Below are positions 23,832 to 31,339 of a stretch of 64,000 bases of DNA, piece by piece. The translations under genes and the position numbers were made by a program. The stretch lies in NCBI GenBank assembly GCA_017933995.1, contig JAGBKI010000017.1:1-64000 (forward strand), in the 5' to 3' direction. This DNA comes from Bacteroidaceae bacterium (GTDB lineage Bacteria; Bacteroidota; Bacteroidia; Bacteroidales; Bacteroidaceae). Positions within the stretch are counted from its first letter, which is position 1. Each line of letters begins with the position of its first letter. The notes under the pieces are model-generated. The model was not told the DNA's origin, did no database searches, and saw only the letters and a list, made by a program, of their open reading frames with translations.

Positions 23832-24146
23832 CTACGGGTTGATGAGGTCGGTGTTTCGGTAGGCGAAGATTTCGGCGATTTGGGCGCGCATCTGGGCGGC
23901 GGGCGAGGTGGGGTCGAGTTTCATGGCGCGGTCGAAATGGTTCATGGCTCCGGCATAGTCGCCTTCGCGCGCGGCCATGCAGCCGCGGACATAGGCCGCC
24001 AGGGCGTCGTTCTGGCGCGCGGCCTCTTCGTTGAGGGCTGCCGCCTCACGGTTCATGGCCGCAGCCTCGCGGTTGGTGCGCGCTATCTCCTCGATGCGCC
24101 TGGCTGTGGCTTCGCTGAAAAGTTTGATATCCGCTGTGATGCCCAT
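23832..24146 (-). CDS. Small tetratricopeptide-like protein heading the Vor operon
   Basis: 104 aa. The N-terminal 50 residues are a charged helix with a repeating RxAAAMNREAAALNEEAAR pattern, probably a coiled coil. Residues 50-85 form one TPR-like hairpin (AAYVRGCMAAREGDYAGAMNHFDRAMKLDPTSP). No signal peptide is seen, so it is cytoplasmic. TPR genes of this type often head this operon in Bacteroidota, possibly as an assembly factor, but that is inferred. A TAATTTTGC box 19 nt upstream probably drives the whole operon. Confidence 0.78.
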   Translation of the reverse strand: MGITADIKLFSEATARRIEEIARTNREAAAMNREAAALNEEAARQNDALAAYVRGCMAAREGDYAGAMNHFDRAMKLDPTSPAAQMRAQIAEIFAYRNTDLINP

Positions 24147-24165
24147 TGTTCTCGTCTTTGCAAAA

Positions 24166-24174
24166 GCAAAATTA
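24166..24174 (-). promoter_or_regulatory. -7 promoter element (TAATTTTGC) of the Vor operon
   Basis: The box is on the minus strand, 19 nt before ATG 24146 of the TPR gene. No other good box is seen before the downstream operon genes. Confidence 0.6.
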
Positions 24175-24320
24175 CTGCAAGTTTTGGTTGAAACGAATTT
24201 TTTGCGGTCTTTTTCATCGTGTCGCGCCCGCCGGGGTTTCGGACTGAGCGGTCGGTTTTGCGGCTAACTGGCTGAAACAGACGCCCGTGCGCGGTCCCTG
24301 TTAGGATGTTGGTTTTGAAG

Positions 24321-24743
24321 CTACATCGGCGCGAACGTGAGGTTTGCGGGCAGGGTGGCGTATTTCCGCTTGACCACGCGGCGCAGCACGACCCCGCCCA
24401 CGGCGCGGAAAGCGAGCGTGCCGTCGGATTGCCGCTGCACGACGGCCACCTGCGTGTCGGCGCCTACGTCGTTCGAGAAACGCAGCGTCCACGCGCCGTC
24501 GCCCTTGGGCTTGAACGAGGTGAGGAACCAGGTGTTGGCCATGCCGCCGCGCATATATCCGCTGACGGGGCCGAGGATTTCGTAGCCGGGCACGGTGAGA
24601 CTCTCGGCCCCCAGGTCGAGGTAGAGGTGTACGCCCTCGGCCTGGCAGAGCCAGTGGCCGCGCAGCGTGTCGGTCTGGGCGGTGGCGGGGAGGGAGGCTA
24701 TATATATAATAAGGTATAGGAGGGGGAGGGAAAGGCGTGACAT
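24321..24743 (-). CDS. Secreted protein of unknown function
   Basis: 140 aa with a Sec signal peptide (about 1-22, LYLIIYIASLPATAQ). The mature part is rich in beta-strand patterns: DTLRGHWLCQAEGVHLYLDLGAESLTVPG opens like a lipocalin-type barrel, followed by TWFLTSFKPKGDGAWTLRFSNDVG and a VVLRRVVKRKYATLP end. There is one Cys and no lipobox. I do not recognise the family. It lies 155 bp downstream of the FHA gene on the same strand, separated by an inverted GTAGTTAAG-word repeat. Confidence 0.65.
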   Translation of the reverse strand: MSRLSLPLLYLIIYIASLPATAQTDTLRGHWLCQAEGVHLYLDLGAESLTVPGYEILGPVSGYMRGGMANTWFLTSFKPKGDGAWTLRFSNDVGADTQVAVVQRQSDGTLAFRAVGGVVLRRVVKRKYATLPANLTFAPM

Positions 24744-24770
24744 GTCAGGAGGACGGCTGGTTTATGTTTT

Positions 24771-24888
24771 GTAGTGAGTAGTTAAGTAGTTATGTAGTTA
24801 AGCCGACAGTGTGGCAAAAGGAGTGGCGGAAGGCCGGGCGCGTCTAAGTAACGGCTTAACTACTCATCTACTTCACTACTTAACTACT
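24771..24888. repeat. Inverted GTAGTTAAGTA-word spacer
   Basis: The left arm (24771-24804) and right arm (24853-24888) are inverted copies made of AGTAGTTAAGTAG words, both closed on the loop side by TTAAGCC/GGCTTAA. The centre contains GGCGGAAGGCCGGGCGCG. It fills the gap between the FHA gene and the 140-aa secreted-protein gene. Confidence 0.78.
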
Positions 24889-24898
24889 GAAAGCGTTT

Positions 24899-25402
24899 TC
24901 ACTCCCCCTCTCCCACGCGCAGGATGAGTGTGGTGGCGCCGAGGGTGATGACGGTGCCGTCGGAGATGCGGCGGCGTTCGCGGTCGCCCAGTATCTCGGT
25001 GCCGACAAAGGTGCCGGTGCCGCTGGGGCCGTCGCTGAGGGTGAAGCGGGGGTTGCCCTGGCGGTCGGTGTCCACGAGGATGCGGCAGTGGAGCGTGTCC
25101 ATGCTGGGGTCTACGGTCTTGATGGGGCGGTTGATGGACGTGCCGCGCACCTCGCGCCCCAGCACGTTCTGTCCGGGGTGGAGGGGGATGACCTGTTTCT
25201 CGTGGAAGGCGTTCTCGACCACCAGCAGGGTGGCGACGGGGCGTTGCTCTTCCTCCTCGGGCGCGTCGCGGCGGGCGGGGAGGCGTATCTTGAACTGCTT
25301 GCGGCACTCGGGGCACTCGAACACCAGGCTTGAGCCGGGTTCGTAGCGCGAGGGGTCGAACGGGATGCGTGTGTCGCACTTGGGGCAGCGGAGGGTTTTC
25401 AT
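24899..25402 (-). CDS. Zinc-ribbon plus FHA-domain protein
   Basis: 167 aa, cytoplasmic. The N-terminal zinc ribbon of the MJ0042 type has ligands Cys6, Cys9, Cys30 and Cys33 (CPKC...CPEC). Residues about 60-165 are a forkhead-associated domain (VLGREVRGTSINRPIKTVDP, SMDTLHCRI, GTGTFVGTEIL, DGTVITLGATTLILRV) that would bind phosphothreonine peptides. No Ser/Thr kinase or phosphatase gene lies nearby. It is probably a signalling adaptor. The start is the first Met and is followed directly by the zinc ribbon. Confidence 0.85.
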   Translation of the reverse strand: MKTLRCPKCDTRIPFDPSRYEPGSSLVFECPECRKQFKIRLPARRDAPEEEEQRPVATLLVVENAFHEKQVIPLHPGQNVLGREVRGTSINRPIKTVDPSMDTLHCRILVDTDRQGNPRFTLSDGPSGTGTFVGTEILGDRERRRISDGTVITLGATTLILRVGEGE

Positions 25403-25537
25403 CGTATGGCGGGGATAAAGTTATGAAAGTTGTTTTGCGCCCGAATAGTTAAGCCTATTGCCGCAGCGGTAAAAGCTATTCTGTATATACTGTAGTCCGT
25501 AACGCTTTATCGGCTGAACTACTTAGCTACCCGGCTT

Positions 25538-26008
25538 CTAAAAGTTGTATATTTCCAGCATCTGTGTCAATGCAGCCGCGACTTTCTCCAGCCCTTCGCG
25601 ATCTTCGTCATCGAAGGCCGCGAGATGGCGGCTGTCAATGTCGATTACACCGTATACGCTGCCGTCGGAGGCAAAAATGGGTACGACAATTTCAGAACGC
25701 GAATCCGTGCTGCAAGCAATGTGGCCCACAAACTTGGAAACATCGGGCACAACAATAGTTTGGCGCGCCTCATATGCCTGTCCGCAGACGCCGCGCCCAG
25801 CACGTATGCGTTCACAGGCAGCGTCGCCGCAGTAAGGGCCGAGATATAGCGCGTCGCCGCACCACAGGTAGAAACCCGTCCATAAATGGCCAAGTTCCCG
25901 GTGGAGCAACGTGGCGGTATGTTCCAGCACAGCCTCGAACGTACCTGCATTCTTAGCGTATGCCGTTATCAGCACAACTATCTTTTCGTAAAGTGCTTTC
26001 TTTTCCAT
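25538..26008 (-). CDS. Free methionine-(R)-sulfoxide reductase (GAF-domain)
   Basis: Reduces free Met-R-sulfoxide using thioredoxin. 156 aa from ATG 26008, the family length. The single GAF domain shows LWTGFYLWCGDALYLGPYCG, AACERIRAGRGVCGQAYEARQ and GHIACSTDSRSEIVVPI. The three functional cysteines of the family are present at positions 65, 75 and 99. The 5' end overlaps the 3' end of the heparinase gene by 56 nt in another frame, so the two are cotranscribed and possibly translationally coupled. Codon use is less GC-rich than in the heparinase gene. Confidence 0.92.
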   Translation of the reverse strand: MEKKALYEKIVVLITAYAKNAGTFEAVLEHTATLLHRELGHLWTGFYLWCGDALYLGPYCGDAACERIRAGRGVCGQAYEARQTIVVPDVSKFVGHIACSTDSRSEIVVPIFASDGSVYGVIDIDSRHLAAFDDEDREGLEKVAAALTQMLEIYNF

Positions 26009-27557
26009 TGCTGTTTGAAGAAACGGTTGTTGTGAGCCGACGGCTGAAACGCACCTCGACGCAGAGCGCGGGGCGCAGGTTGTTGTATTCGGTGCTGACC
26101 TCGCAGGGCGTGAGGCCGACCTCGACATCTTCGCCCTCGAAACGGAAAGTGGCGAGGGGGGTGCGCACGCTGCCGTCGTCGGCCACCGTGGCCTCGACGC
26201 CGGGCGCGAGATGGAAGCGCGCCGTGGCCGTGGGGGCGGAGAGCGTGTCGGTGATTTTCAACGTGCCGTCGGCGAGGTCGAATGCGCGGGTTGCCTTAAC
26301 TTTGCCGCGCCGCTGCGCCTCGACGTGCGCGGGTCGGTCCGCAAGGATGCGCACGCGGGCTGTCCGCCCCACGCGGAAGCCGCCCCACACCTCGAACGGC
26401 TCGTCGGCGGCGCCGGCCTGCGCCGTGTTGTGGGCGGCGTAGGAGCGTTCGTACTGGCGGCGGGCGTTTTTCTCGTAGGTGCTGATGCCCGTGTCGACCA
26501 CGAGGGGCTGCCCGCCCACGCGCAGTTCGAACGTCAGGGGGTCGCTGTGCGTGTGGCCGGGCTGGTAGCGTGCCGCCACATTGCCCACGTCGGCCACGAG
26601 TTCCAGCGCGCCGTCGGCCAACTTGCGATAGCCGCTGTCCGCCATCGGCACGGCCTGCCACGACAGCCCCAGGCGCTGGGCGTAGGCGCGTATCTCGTCG
26701 GGCGTGGGGGCGATGCCCACGGCGGCGTCGCCGAAGAGGGGCAGCGTGCCGTCGCTCCAGGCGATGCTGTCGAGGTGGCCCAGCATACGCACGGCGTAAC
26801 CGCATAACTCCTCGGCCTCGGGGGCGGAGGCGGCCAGGGCGAAGTTGAGGCAGTCGAGCAGGCGGTCGAGCAGGATGCAGTGGTACATGGGGCTTTGCTC
26901 GTAGTGCGCGCCGTCGGCCAGGGTCTGCTCCTTCAGTTGGCCGAGCAACAGGCGCGCGGCCTCAAGCCGCTCGCGGTCGGGCTGGCCGAGGTGGAGAGCG
27001 GCGACGTAAAGGCCGAAGGCGTCCTCAAGCAAGTGGTTGCCCAGCAGGTGGCGCTCCAGGCGGCGGCGCAGGTGGCGGTACTGCGCATAGAAGGCGTCGC
27101 GCCACGCGGGGGGCGCGTCCTTCCCGCTATAGTGCAGGCTGTGGAACTTCGCCCAGTTGATGAGGCGCAGGGCCGTGGGATACGGGTCGAGACCCACGGT
27201 GCGTGCGGGCAAATCGCGCAGGAAGCGGTCTATCCACATCCGTCCGTCGAAGGCCGACACGCCGGGCTGCAGCAGGTAGTCCATGTAGTTGAGGTTGTAG
27301 GCCCAGAGCATACCCAGGCGCGTGTCGTTCCAGTCGTCGAAGCGCTGCGCGAGGTTGAGGAACGTGAACGTGTCGCCGTCCATACTCACGGGCTTCTCGA
27401 TGAACGCCGCCGGTAGCACCAGGCCGCGCCGCCCGCCCGCGCCGTCGGGGCAAGCCTCGGGGCGGAAAGGCGTCTTGTGCAGCCGCATCGCCACCTGCCG
27501 CCACACCTGCACGGGCCTCAAGTGCGCCACCGTACGGAATAGTCTGCCGTATTGCAT
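25953..27557 (-). CDS. Heparinase II/III-family protein
   Basis: 534 aa, no signal peptide. The N-terminal alpha/alpha toroid (about 45-300) includes LNLAQRFDDWNDTRLGMLWAYNLNYMDYLLQ and LGNHLLEDAFGLYVAALHL; the beta-sandwich C-terminal part (about 310-510) has GHTHSDPLTFELRVGGQPLVVDTGISTYE and YAAHNTAQ, typical of heparinase II/III-like lyases. Cytoplasmic forms like this are common in surface-polysaccharide clusters, where the exact role is unclear; here the GT4, epimerase and NTP_transf_5 genes follow on both sides. The substrate is unknown. The final residues (about KESTLRKDSCADNGIR) are encoded in the overlap with the sulfoxide reductase gene. Confidence 0.85.
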   Translation of the reverse strand: MQYGRLFRTVAHLRPVQVWRQVAMRLHKTPFRPEACPDGAGGRRGLVLPAAFIEKPVSMDGDTFTFLNLAQRFDDWNDTRLGMLWAYNLNYMDYLLQPGVSAFDGRMWIDRFLRDLPARTVGLDPYPTALRLINWAKFHSLHYSGKDAPPAWRDAFYAQYRHLRRRLERHLLGNHLLEDAFGLYVAALHLGQPDRERLEAARLLLGQLKEQTLADGAHYEQSPMYHCILLDRLLDCLNFALAASAPEAEELCGYAVRMLGHLDSIAWSDGTLPLFGDAAVGIAPTPDEIRAYAQRLGLSWQAVPMADSGYRKLADGALELVADVGNVAARYQPGHTHSDPLTFELRVGGQPLVVDTGISTYEKNARRQYERSYAAHNTAQAGAADEPFEVWGGFRVGRTARVRILADRPAHVEAQRRGKVKATRAFDLADGTLKITDTLSAPTATARFHLAPGVEATVADDGSVRTPLATFRFEGEDVEVGLTPCEVSTEYNNLRPALCVEVRFSRRLTTTVSSNSNGKESTLRKDSCADNGIR

Positions 27558-27639
27558 TGTGAGTGTTTTTTAATTAGGAATGAGGAATTGGGGATTGGGA
27601 CTTGTGCCGACGCGATGGGGTTTTATCGTTTCTTAATTC

Positions 27640-27648
27640 TACCTTTGC
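27640..27648 (+). promoter_or_regulatory. Orphan -7 element (TACCTTTGC) reading into the 67-bp inverted repeat
   Basis: TACCTTTGC points right, 9 bp before the inverted repeat at 27658. No rightward gene follows for 1.6 kb, so it could drive a non-coding transcript of the repeat, or be fortuitous. Confidence 0.35.
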
Positions 27649-27657
27649 GGCATATAA

Positions 27658-27897
27658 GACGCTGAAAGCGTCTCCCCCTCTGTAACCGCAGGTTCGCGGA
27701 ATGAAATGGAGCGAACCTGCGGCAGCTGCGGGTGGTTTGACGGACGCTGAAAGCGTTCCCCACGACGGGCTAAAGTAACTTTTCGCGCCAGTGGGGCACG
27801 TTTCCAGCGTGCATTCGGTGGTGTGCCGCCTGCCGCAGGTTCGCTCCATTTCATTCCGCGAACCCGCGGTTACAGAGGGGGAGACGCTTTCAGCGTC
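27658..27897. repeat. MITE-like element: 67-bp inverted repeats around a 106-bp core
   Basis: Arms 27658-27724 and 27831-27897 are reverse complements with one mismatch, each starting GACGCTGAAAGCGTC (itself palindromic). The core (27725-27830) contains another GACGCTGAAAGCG copy near 27758 and no gene. It lies in the 410-bp gap between the heparinase and NTP_transf_5 genes. No obvious target-site duplication is seen. It is probably a non-autonomous element or a giant hairpin. Confidence 0.85.
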
Positions 27898-27967
27898 ATA
27901 GCGGCGCACCTTCGGCCCAGATGCTCAGCCCACACCGATTCAGGCTTCATCAACTCGTTTAATATTT

Positions 27968-29050
27968 TCACCGATACCCCTTTGCCTTTCGCCACACCCA
28001 GTGCCAGGCGCGGAAGACGGGGCTCCAGATGACCTCGGAGGGGTAGTGGCCCACGAGGTGCCACACCTGCCGCGTGATGCGCACGAAACTGTGCCACTTA
28101 GGCTCGTTCTCGGGGTGGACGATGCGGGGGTCGTAGCGCCCGAAGTTGCCCGCGCGCATAATCTCGCCCAGCAGGTACTCGCCCTCCACGGGGTCGGGCG
28201 CGCACAGCAACTTTTCGTCCGAAAGGGCGAACACGCGCCGCTCCACATACATCAACGCGCGCGCGAAGCGCAACATTCCCAGCCTACGCACCGTGGCCAT
28301 CGTCTCCTCGCGCTCCGCCTCGGTGAAACCTTGAAGGAGCACGTAGTAGTAGTCCAGCACCTGCCGCAGGCCGATGCCGTCGTCGAAGAGGTGGCGGAAG
28401 ATGTGCTGCAGGACGAAGACGCGGTTGAAGGCGGCGTCCGGCACACTGACCTCGCCCTTCGCCCCGTCGAGCTGCACGCGGTTGGCGAAGAGCCTCTCCT
28501 GGCGCGCGCGGCACCACCGCTGGAAGCGGCGGTCGGACACGGGGCTGTTGAAGAACGAGGGGATGAAGTGGGCCTCCACCTCCACGTCGCTGAACACGGG
28601 GAAATGCATGTTGTGGTAGACCACCTCCTCGCCCGGACAGAGGCTGCGCAGGTAGCGCACGGTGTCGTCGCGGCGGCCCTCCACCCAGATGTCGATGTCG
28701 CCCGGCGTGCGCAGCGCGGGGTCGGGATAGAGCAGGGCCAGCCCCTGGCCTTTCAGTATGACGGTGCGCATCCCGTCGGCGGCGAACTTGCGCGCGGCCA
28801 GGGCGCAGCGTTTGTTGAGCAGCAGGTTGCGCGCGCGGATATCCTCGCTCGCGGCGTACCACTGCATGAAGAGGCGTTTCGGCGCGCGCCGCTCGCCCTG
28901 CACGACGCCCAAGGCGGGGAACGCCACGCCCAGCAGCGTCTGGCGGTCGCACTGCTCGAAAAGCGCTTGCCACTCGGCCTCCGACGGCGTGCGCGGCAGG
29001 CAGTCGCGCCCTGAAAGCGCGGTCTGCAATAGTCCGAAGAAAAGTTCCAC
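27968..29050 (-). CDS. NTP_transf_5-family nucleotidyltransferase-like protein (first of two)
   Basis: 360 aa, starting with GTG at 29050. That start is chosen because a TACCTTTGC box (29054-29062, minus strand) ends 3 nt before it; the longer in-frame start at 29146 would precede the promoter. It contains VILKGQGLALLYPDPALRTP followed by GDIDIWVEG, the minimal nucleotidyltransferase motif G-D-x-D, and a long helical C-terminal half with FNRVFVLQHIFRHLFDDGIG and LRQVLDYYYVLLQ. The family is common in exopolysaccharide clusters; its substrate is unknown. A homologue with the same architecture lies at 32317. Confidence 0.82.
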   Translation of the reverse strand: MELFFGLLQTALSGRDCLPRTPSEAEWQALFEQCDRQTLLGVAFPALGVVQGERRAPKRLFMQWYAASEDIRARNLLLNKRCALAARKFAADGMRTVILKGQGLALLYPDPALRTPGDIDIWVEGRRDDTVRYLRSLCPGEEVVYHNMHFPVFSDVEVEAHFIPSFFNSPVSDRRFQRWCRARQERLFANRVQLDGAKGEVSVPDAAFNRVFVLQHIFRHLFDDGIGLRQVLDYYYVLLQGFTEAEREETMATVRRLGMLRFARALMYVERRVFALSDEKLLCAPDPVEGEYLLGEIMRAGNFGRYDPRIVHPENEPKWHSFVRITRQVWHLVGHYPSEVIWSPVFRAWHWVWRKAKGYR

Positions 29051-29053
29051 GGC

Positions 29054-29062
29054 GCAAAGGTA
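29054..29062 (-). promoter_or_regulatory. -7 element (TACCTTTGC) 3 nt before a GTG start
   Basis: A TTTG match (29083-29086, minus strand) lies 20 nt upstream as a -33 element. The box ends 3 nt before GTG 29050, predicting a leaderless message. Confidence 0.65.
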
Positions 29063-29173
29063 GTCATTTCCCGCGTTTCGGCCAAACCGCCGCCCCGCGC
29101 GACAATCGCCGCCCAAGCCGCGCAAAAACTTCCCAAGCCCACGCAAAAACTTTCTGAGCCCACACCAATCTCC

Positions 29174-29257
29174 AAACTTAGGCTTAAATTGTAAAAATTG
29201 AGGCTTAATTTGGCGAAATTAAGGCTTAATTTGTGAAAATTAAGCCTAAGTTTGGAG
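29174..29257. repeat. Array of four 21-bp units with inverted ends (copy 2)
   Basis: Units lie at 29174-29194, 29195-29215, 29216-29236 and 29237-29257, with the same architecture as copy 1. The ends form a perfect 20-bp inverted repeat (29167-29186 with 29241-29260). It sits in the divergent region between the first NTP_transf_5 gene and the HU-like gene. The final unit supplies a TTTG (29251-29254) at -33 spacing from the next promoter box. Confidence 0.85.
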
Positions 29258-29274
29258 ATTCGTGGCTTTTCCGT

Positions 29275-29283
29275 TACTTTTGC
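29275..29283 (+). promoter_or_regulatory. -7 element (TACTTTTGC) of the HU-like gene
   Basis: A 20-bp gap separates it from TTTG at 29251-29254 inside the last repeat unit. ATG 29330 lies 46 nt downstream. Confidence 0.65.
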
Positions 29284-29329
29284 GGCCACAAGGGCCGATT
29301 TTCCAGCCCGCTGAAAAAACTCCAAACCC

Positions 29330-29956
29330 ATGGCAAAATTCACCATGCGCACCAACAACGTGCGCAAAGGCACGGGCGACGAGCGCCTGTACCCGCAGGT
29401 GGTGCTCAGCGGCACCGCCACCCTCGACGAGCTGGCGCAGCGCATCAGCGACGCCACCGCCTTCACCGCCGCCGACATCAAGGGCGTGGTCAGCGCGCTC
29501 TCCGACGAGATTGCCCTGGCCGCCGCGCAGGGCAAGTCCGTGCGCATCGACGGCCTCGGCACGTTCCGCGCCCGCCTCGCCGTGGCCGGGGGCGGCAAGG
29601 GCGAGACCGCCGGCAGCAAGGCCAAACTCACCGCCCCCAGCGTCCACGTCAGCGGCCTCTACGTCAAGCCCAGCAACGCCCTGGTGCAGGCCACCGCAAC
29701 CGCAGCCCGCCTGGAGCGTGTGCGCGACGACGGCAAGCCCGCCCGCAAGCCCCTCGAACCCGAGAAACGCCTCGACGCCCTGCGCAAACACCTGGCCAAG
29801 AACGGCTTCATCAACTGCCCCACTTACGCCGCCCTCACACGTCTCAGCCGCTCCGCTGCCACGAAAGAATTGCGCGAACTCAGTCAAGCCCAGGACGCCT
29901 TCATCACCGCCGAAGGTGCTGGCTCGCACCGCGTGTATGTTGGCAAGAATGCCTAA
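29330..29956 (+). CDS. HU-like (HU-HIG-type) DNA-binding protein with a C-terminal extension
   Basis: 208 aa, cytoplasmic. Residues 1-125 match the Bacteroidota HU-like fold: YPQVVLSGTATLDELAQRISDATAF, a helical segment DIKGVVSALSDEIALAAAQGKSVRIDGLGTF and a long beta-arm (KLTAPSVHVSGLYVKP). Residues 145-205 (RLDALRKHLAKNGFINCPTYAALTRLSRSAATKEL) look like an added winged-helix or helix-turn-helix unit. It probably binds DNA without strong sequence preference. Such genes are often found beside surface-polysaccharide loci, as here, directly before the GT4 gene. Confidence 0.85.
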   Translation: MAKFTMRTNNVRKGTGDERLYPQVVLSGTATLDELAQRISDATAFTAADIKGVVSALSDEIALAAAQGKSVRIDGLGTFRARLAVAGGGKGETAGSKAKLTAPSVHVSGLYVKPSNALVQATATAARLERVRDDGKPARKPLEPEKRLDALRKHLAKNGFINCPTYAALTRLSRSAATKELRELSQAQDAFITAEGAGSHRVYVGKNA

Positions 29957-30014
29957 AAAGCATACAATCGGTATTAAAGCCGTCGTAAAATTTTGCCTTT
30001 TTGTCGCAATCGCT

Positions 30015-30023
30015 TATCTTTGC
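30015..30023 (+). promoter_or_regulatory. Promoter of the GT4/epimerase unit (TATCTTTGC with upstream TTTGC)
   Basis: The -33 TTTGC (29992-29996) and the -7 TATCTTTGC are 18 bp apart, a complete match to the Bacteroidota promoter model. It predicts a leader of about 75 nt containing the G9 tract. Confidence 0.7.
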
Positions 30024-30059
30024 GTTTTCCAAACTAACTGATAACCAAATAGTTAAATA

Positions 30060-30088
30060 GGGGGGGGGTAATTCGCTTATCCCCCATC
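30060..30088 (+). promoter_or_regulatory. G9 homopolymer in the leader of the GT4 gene, part of a hairpin
   Basis: Nine consecutive G (30060-30068) pair with the downstream CCCCC (about 30083-30087) to form a hairpin some 20-40 nt before ATG 30101. Length changes by strand slippage would alter the hairpin next to the translation start. Confidence 0.45.
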
Positions 30089-30100
30089 ACTCCCTGAACG

Positions 30101-31321
30101 ATGCGCATTCTGTTTCTGACCGACAACTTCCCGCCCGAAGTGAACGCCCCGGCCACCCGTACCTACGAACACGCCCGCGAATGGGTGAAGCGTGGACACG
30201 AAGTGACCGTCATCACTGGTGCGCCCAACTTTCCTCGCGGAAAAGTTTTCGAAGGCTACAAGAATAAATTGCGACAGCAGGAGACGATGGACGGTATCCG
30301 CGTCATTCGCGTGTGGACCTACATCGCGGCCAACCGTGGTGTGGCCAAGCGCCTCGTGGACTTCATTTCGTTCAGCGTGACGTCGTTCCTGACCGGGCTG
30401 TTTGTCAAGACAGATGTCATCGTGGCCACTTCGCCCCAGTTTTTCACGGCTTTGAGCGGACGCGCCTTGTCGTGGTTCCGCCGCATACCCTGGATAATGG
30501 AAGTGCGCGACCTCTGGCCCGAAAGCATCAAGGCCGTGGGAGCGATGAAGTTCCCCTGGGCCATTCGCTACTTCGAGTGGGAGGAGTTCCGCTGCTACAA
30601 AAGCGCGCGCAAGATAGTCGTCGTGACCGACTCGTTCCGCCGCCGCCTCGTCGATCGTGGCATCTTCGCCCACAAAATCGAGGTGGTGAAAAACGGTTGC
30701 AACCGCGAACTGTTCCACCCCGCCCCGCGCGACACCGAACTCCAGCACAGCCTCGGCTTAAAGGGCAAAAAGGTTATCGGCTACATCGGTACGCACGGCA
30801 TGGCCCACAAACTGGACTTCATCCTGCACTGCGCCAAGACGCTCGAAGCGCAGCCGGAATACCACTTCCTGCTGATGGGCGACGGCGCAAAGAAGGAAAG
30901 CCTGCTGAAACTCAAGGACGAACTCGCCTTGACCAATGTCACGATGCTGCCCTCCGTGCCCAAGCGCGAGGTGGGCCGCTACATCGGTCTGCTCGACGTG
31001 GCGCTGATCAACCTGAAGCGCTCTGACACGTTCCTTAGCGTCATCCCGAGCAAAATGTTCGAGAACGCGGGAATGGGCATCCCCATTCTGATGGGTGTCG
31101 AAGGCGAAGCGAAAGAACTTTTAGAGAACTACGGCGCGGGCAAGTGCTTTGCGCCCGAAGACGAAACCGACTTCATCCGCCAGCTACACGCCCTGCTCGA
31201 CGACACGGCGTCCTACGAAGCCTGCAAGGCCGGGTGCGCCCGTCTCGTGGCCGACTTCGATCGCAAGGTGCTGGCACAGCGAATGCTCGAAATCATTGAA
31301 AGCGTGGCCATCAAGCGATAG
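30101..31321 (+). CDS. GT4-family glycosyltransferase (WbuB-like)
   Basis: 406 aa. The GT-B N-terminal domain starts MRILFLTDNFPPEVNAPATRTYEHAREWVKRGHEV, followed by IVATSPQFFTALSG and MEVRDLWPES, typical of the WbuB/WcaL-like subgroup that transfers amino sugars. The donor domain has KVIGYIGTHGMAHKLDFILHCAKTLE and GIPILMGVEGEAKELL; the second half of the usual E-x7-E motif is in KMFENAGMGIPILMGVEGE. It would add a sugar to a lipid-linked surface glycan on the cytoplasmic face. It is the first gene of a run with the epimerase (18 bp) and NTP_transf_5 (2 bp). Confidence 0.88.
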   Translation: MRILFLTDNFPPEVNAPATRTYEHAREWVKRGHEVTVITGAPNFPRGKVFEGYKNKLRQQETMDGIRVIRVWTYIAANRGVAKRLVDFISFSVTSFLTGLFVKTDVIVATSPQFFTALSGRALSWFRRIPWIMEVRDLWPESIKAVGAMKFPWAIRYFEWEEFRCYKSARKIVVVTDSFRRRLVDRGIFAHKIEVVKNGCNRELFHPAPRDTELQHSLGLKGKKVIGYIGTHGMAHKLDFILHCAKTLEAQPEYHFLLMGDGAKKESLLKLKDELALTNVTMLPSVPKREVGRYIGLLDVALINLKRSDTFLSVIPSKMFENAGMGIPILMGVEGEAKELLENYGAGKCFAPEDETDFIRQLHALLDDTASYEACKAGCARLVADFDRKVLAQRMLEIIESVAIKR

Positions 31322-31339
31322 CCAGCACCGACACCCCCT

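Noticed and set aside
27574..27909. 111-aa frame across the 67-bp inverted repeat
   Set aside because: The two arms give mirror translations (…EMERTCG… and …SLHFIPRT…) that follow from the palindrome, so it is a repeat artefact.
29949..30041. 30-aa hydrophobic frame (MPKKHTIGIKAVVKFCLFVA...) after the HU-like gene
   Set aside because: It overlaps the HU stop and both promoter boxes of the GT4 gene lie inside it; such a short helix-coding frame could be chance. Not excluded as a real micropeptide.
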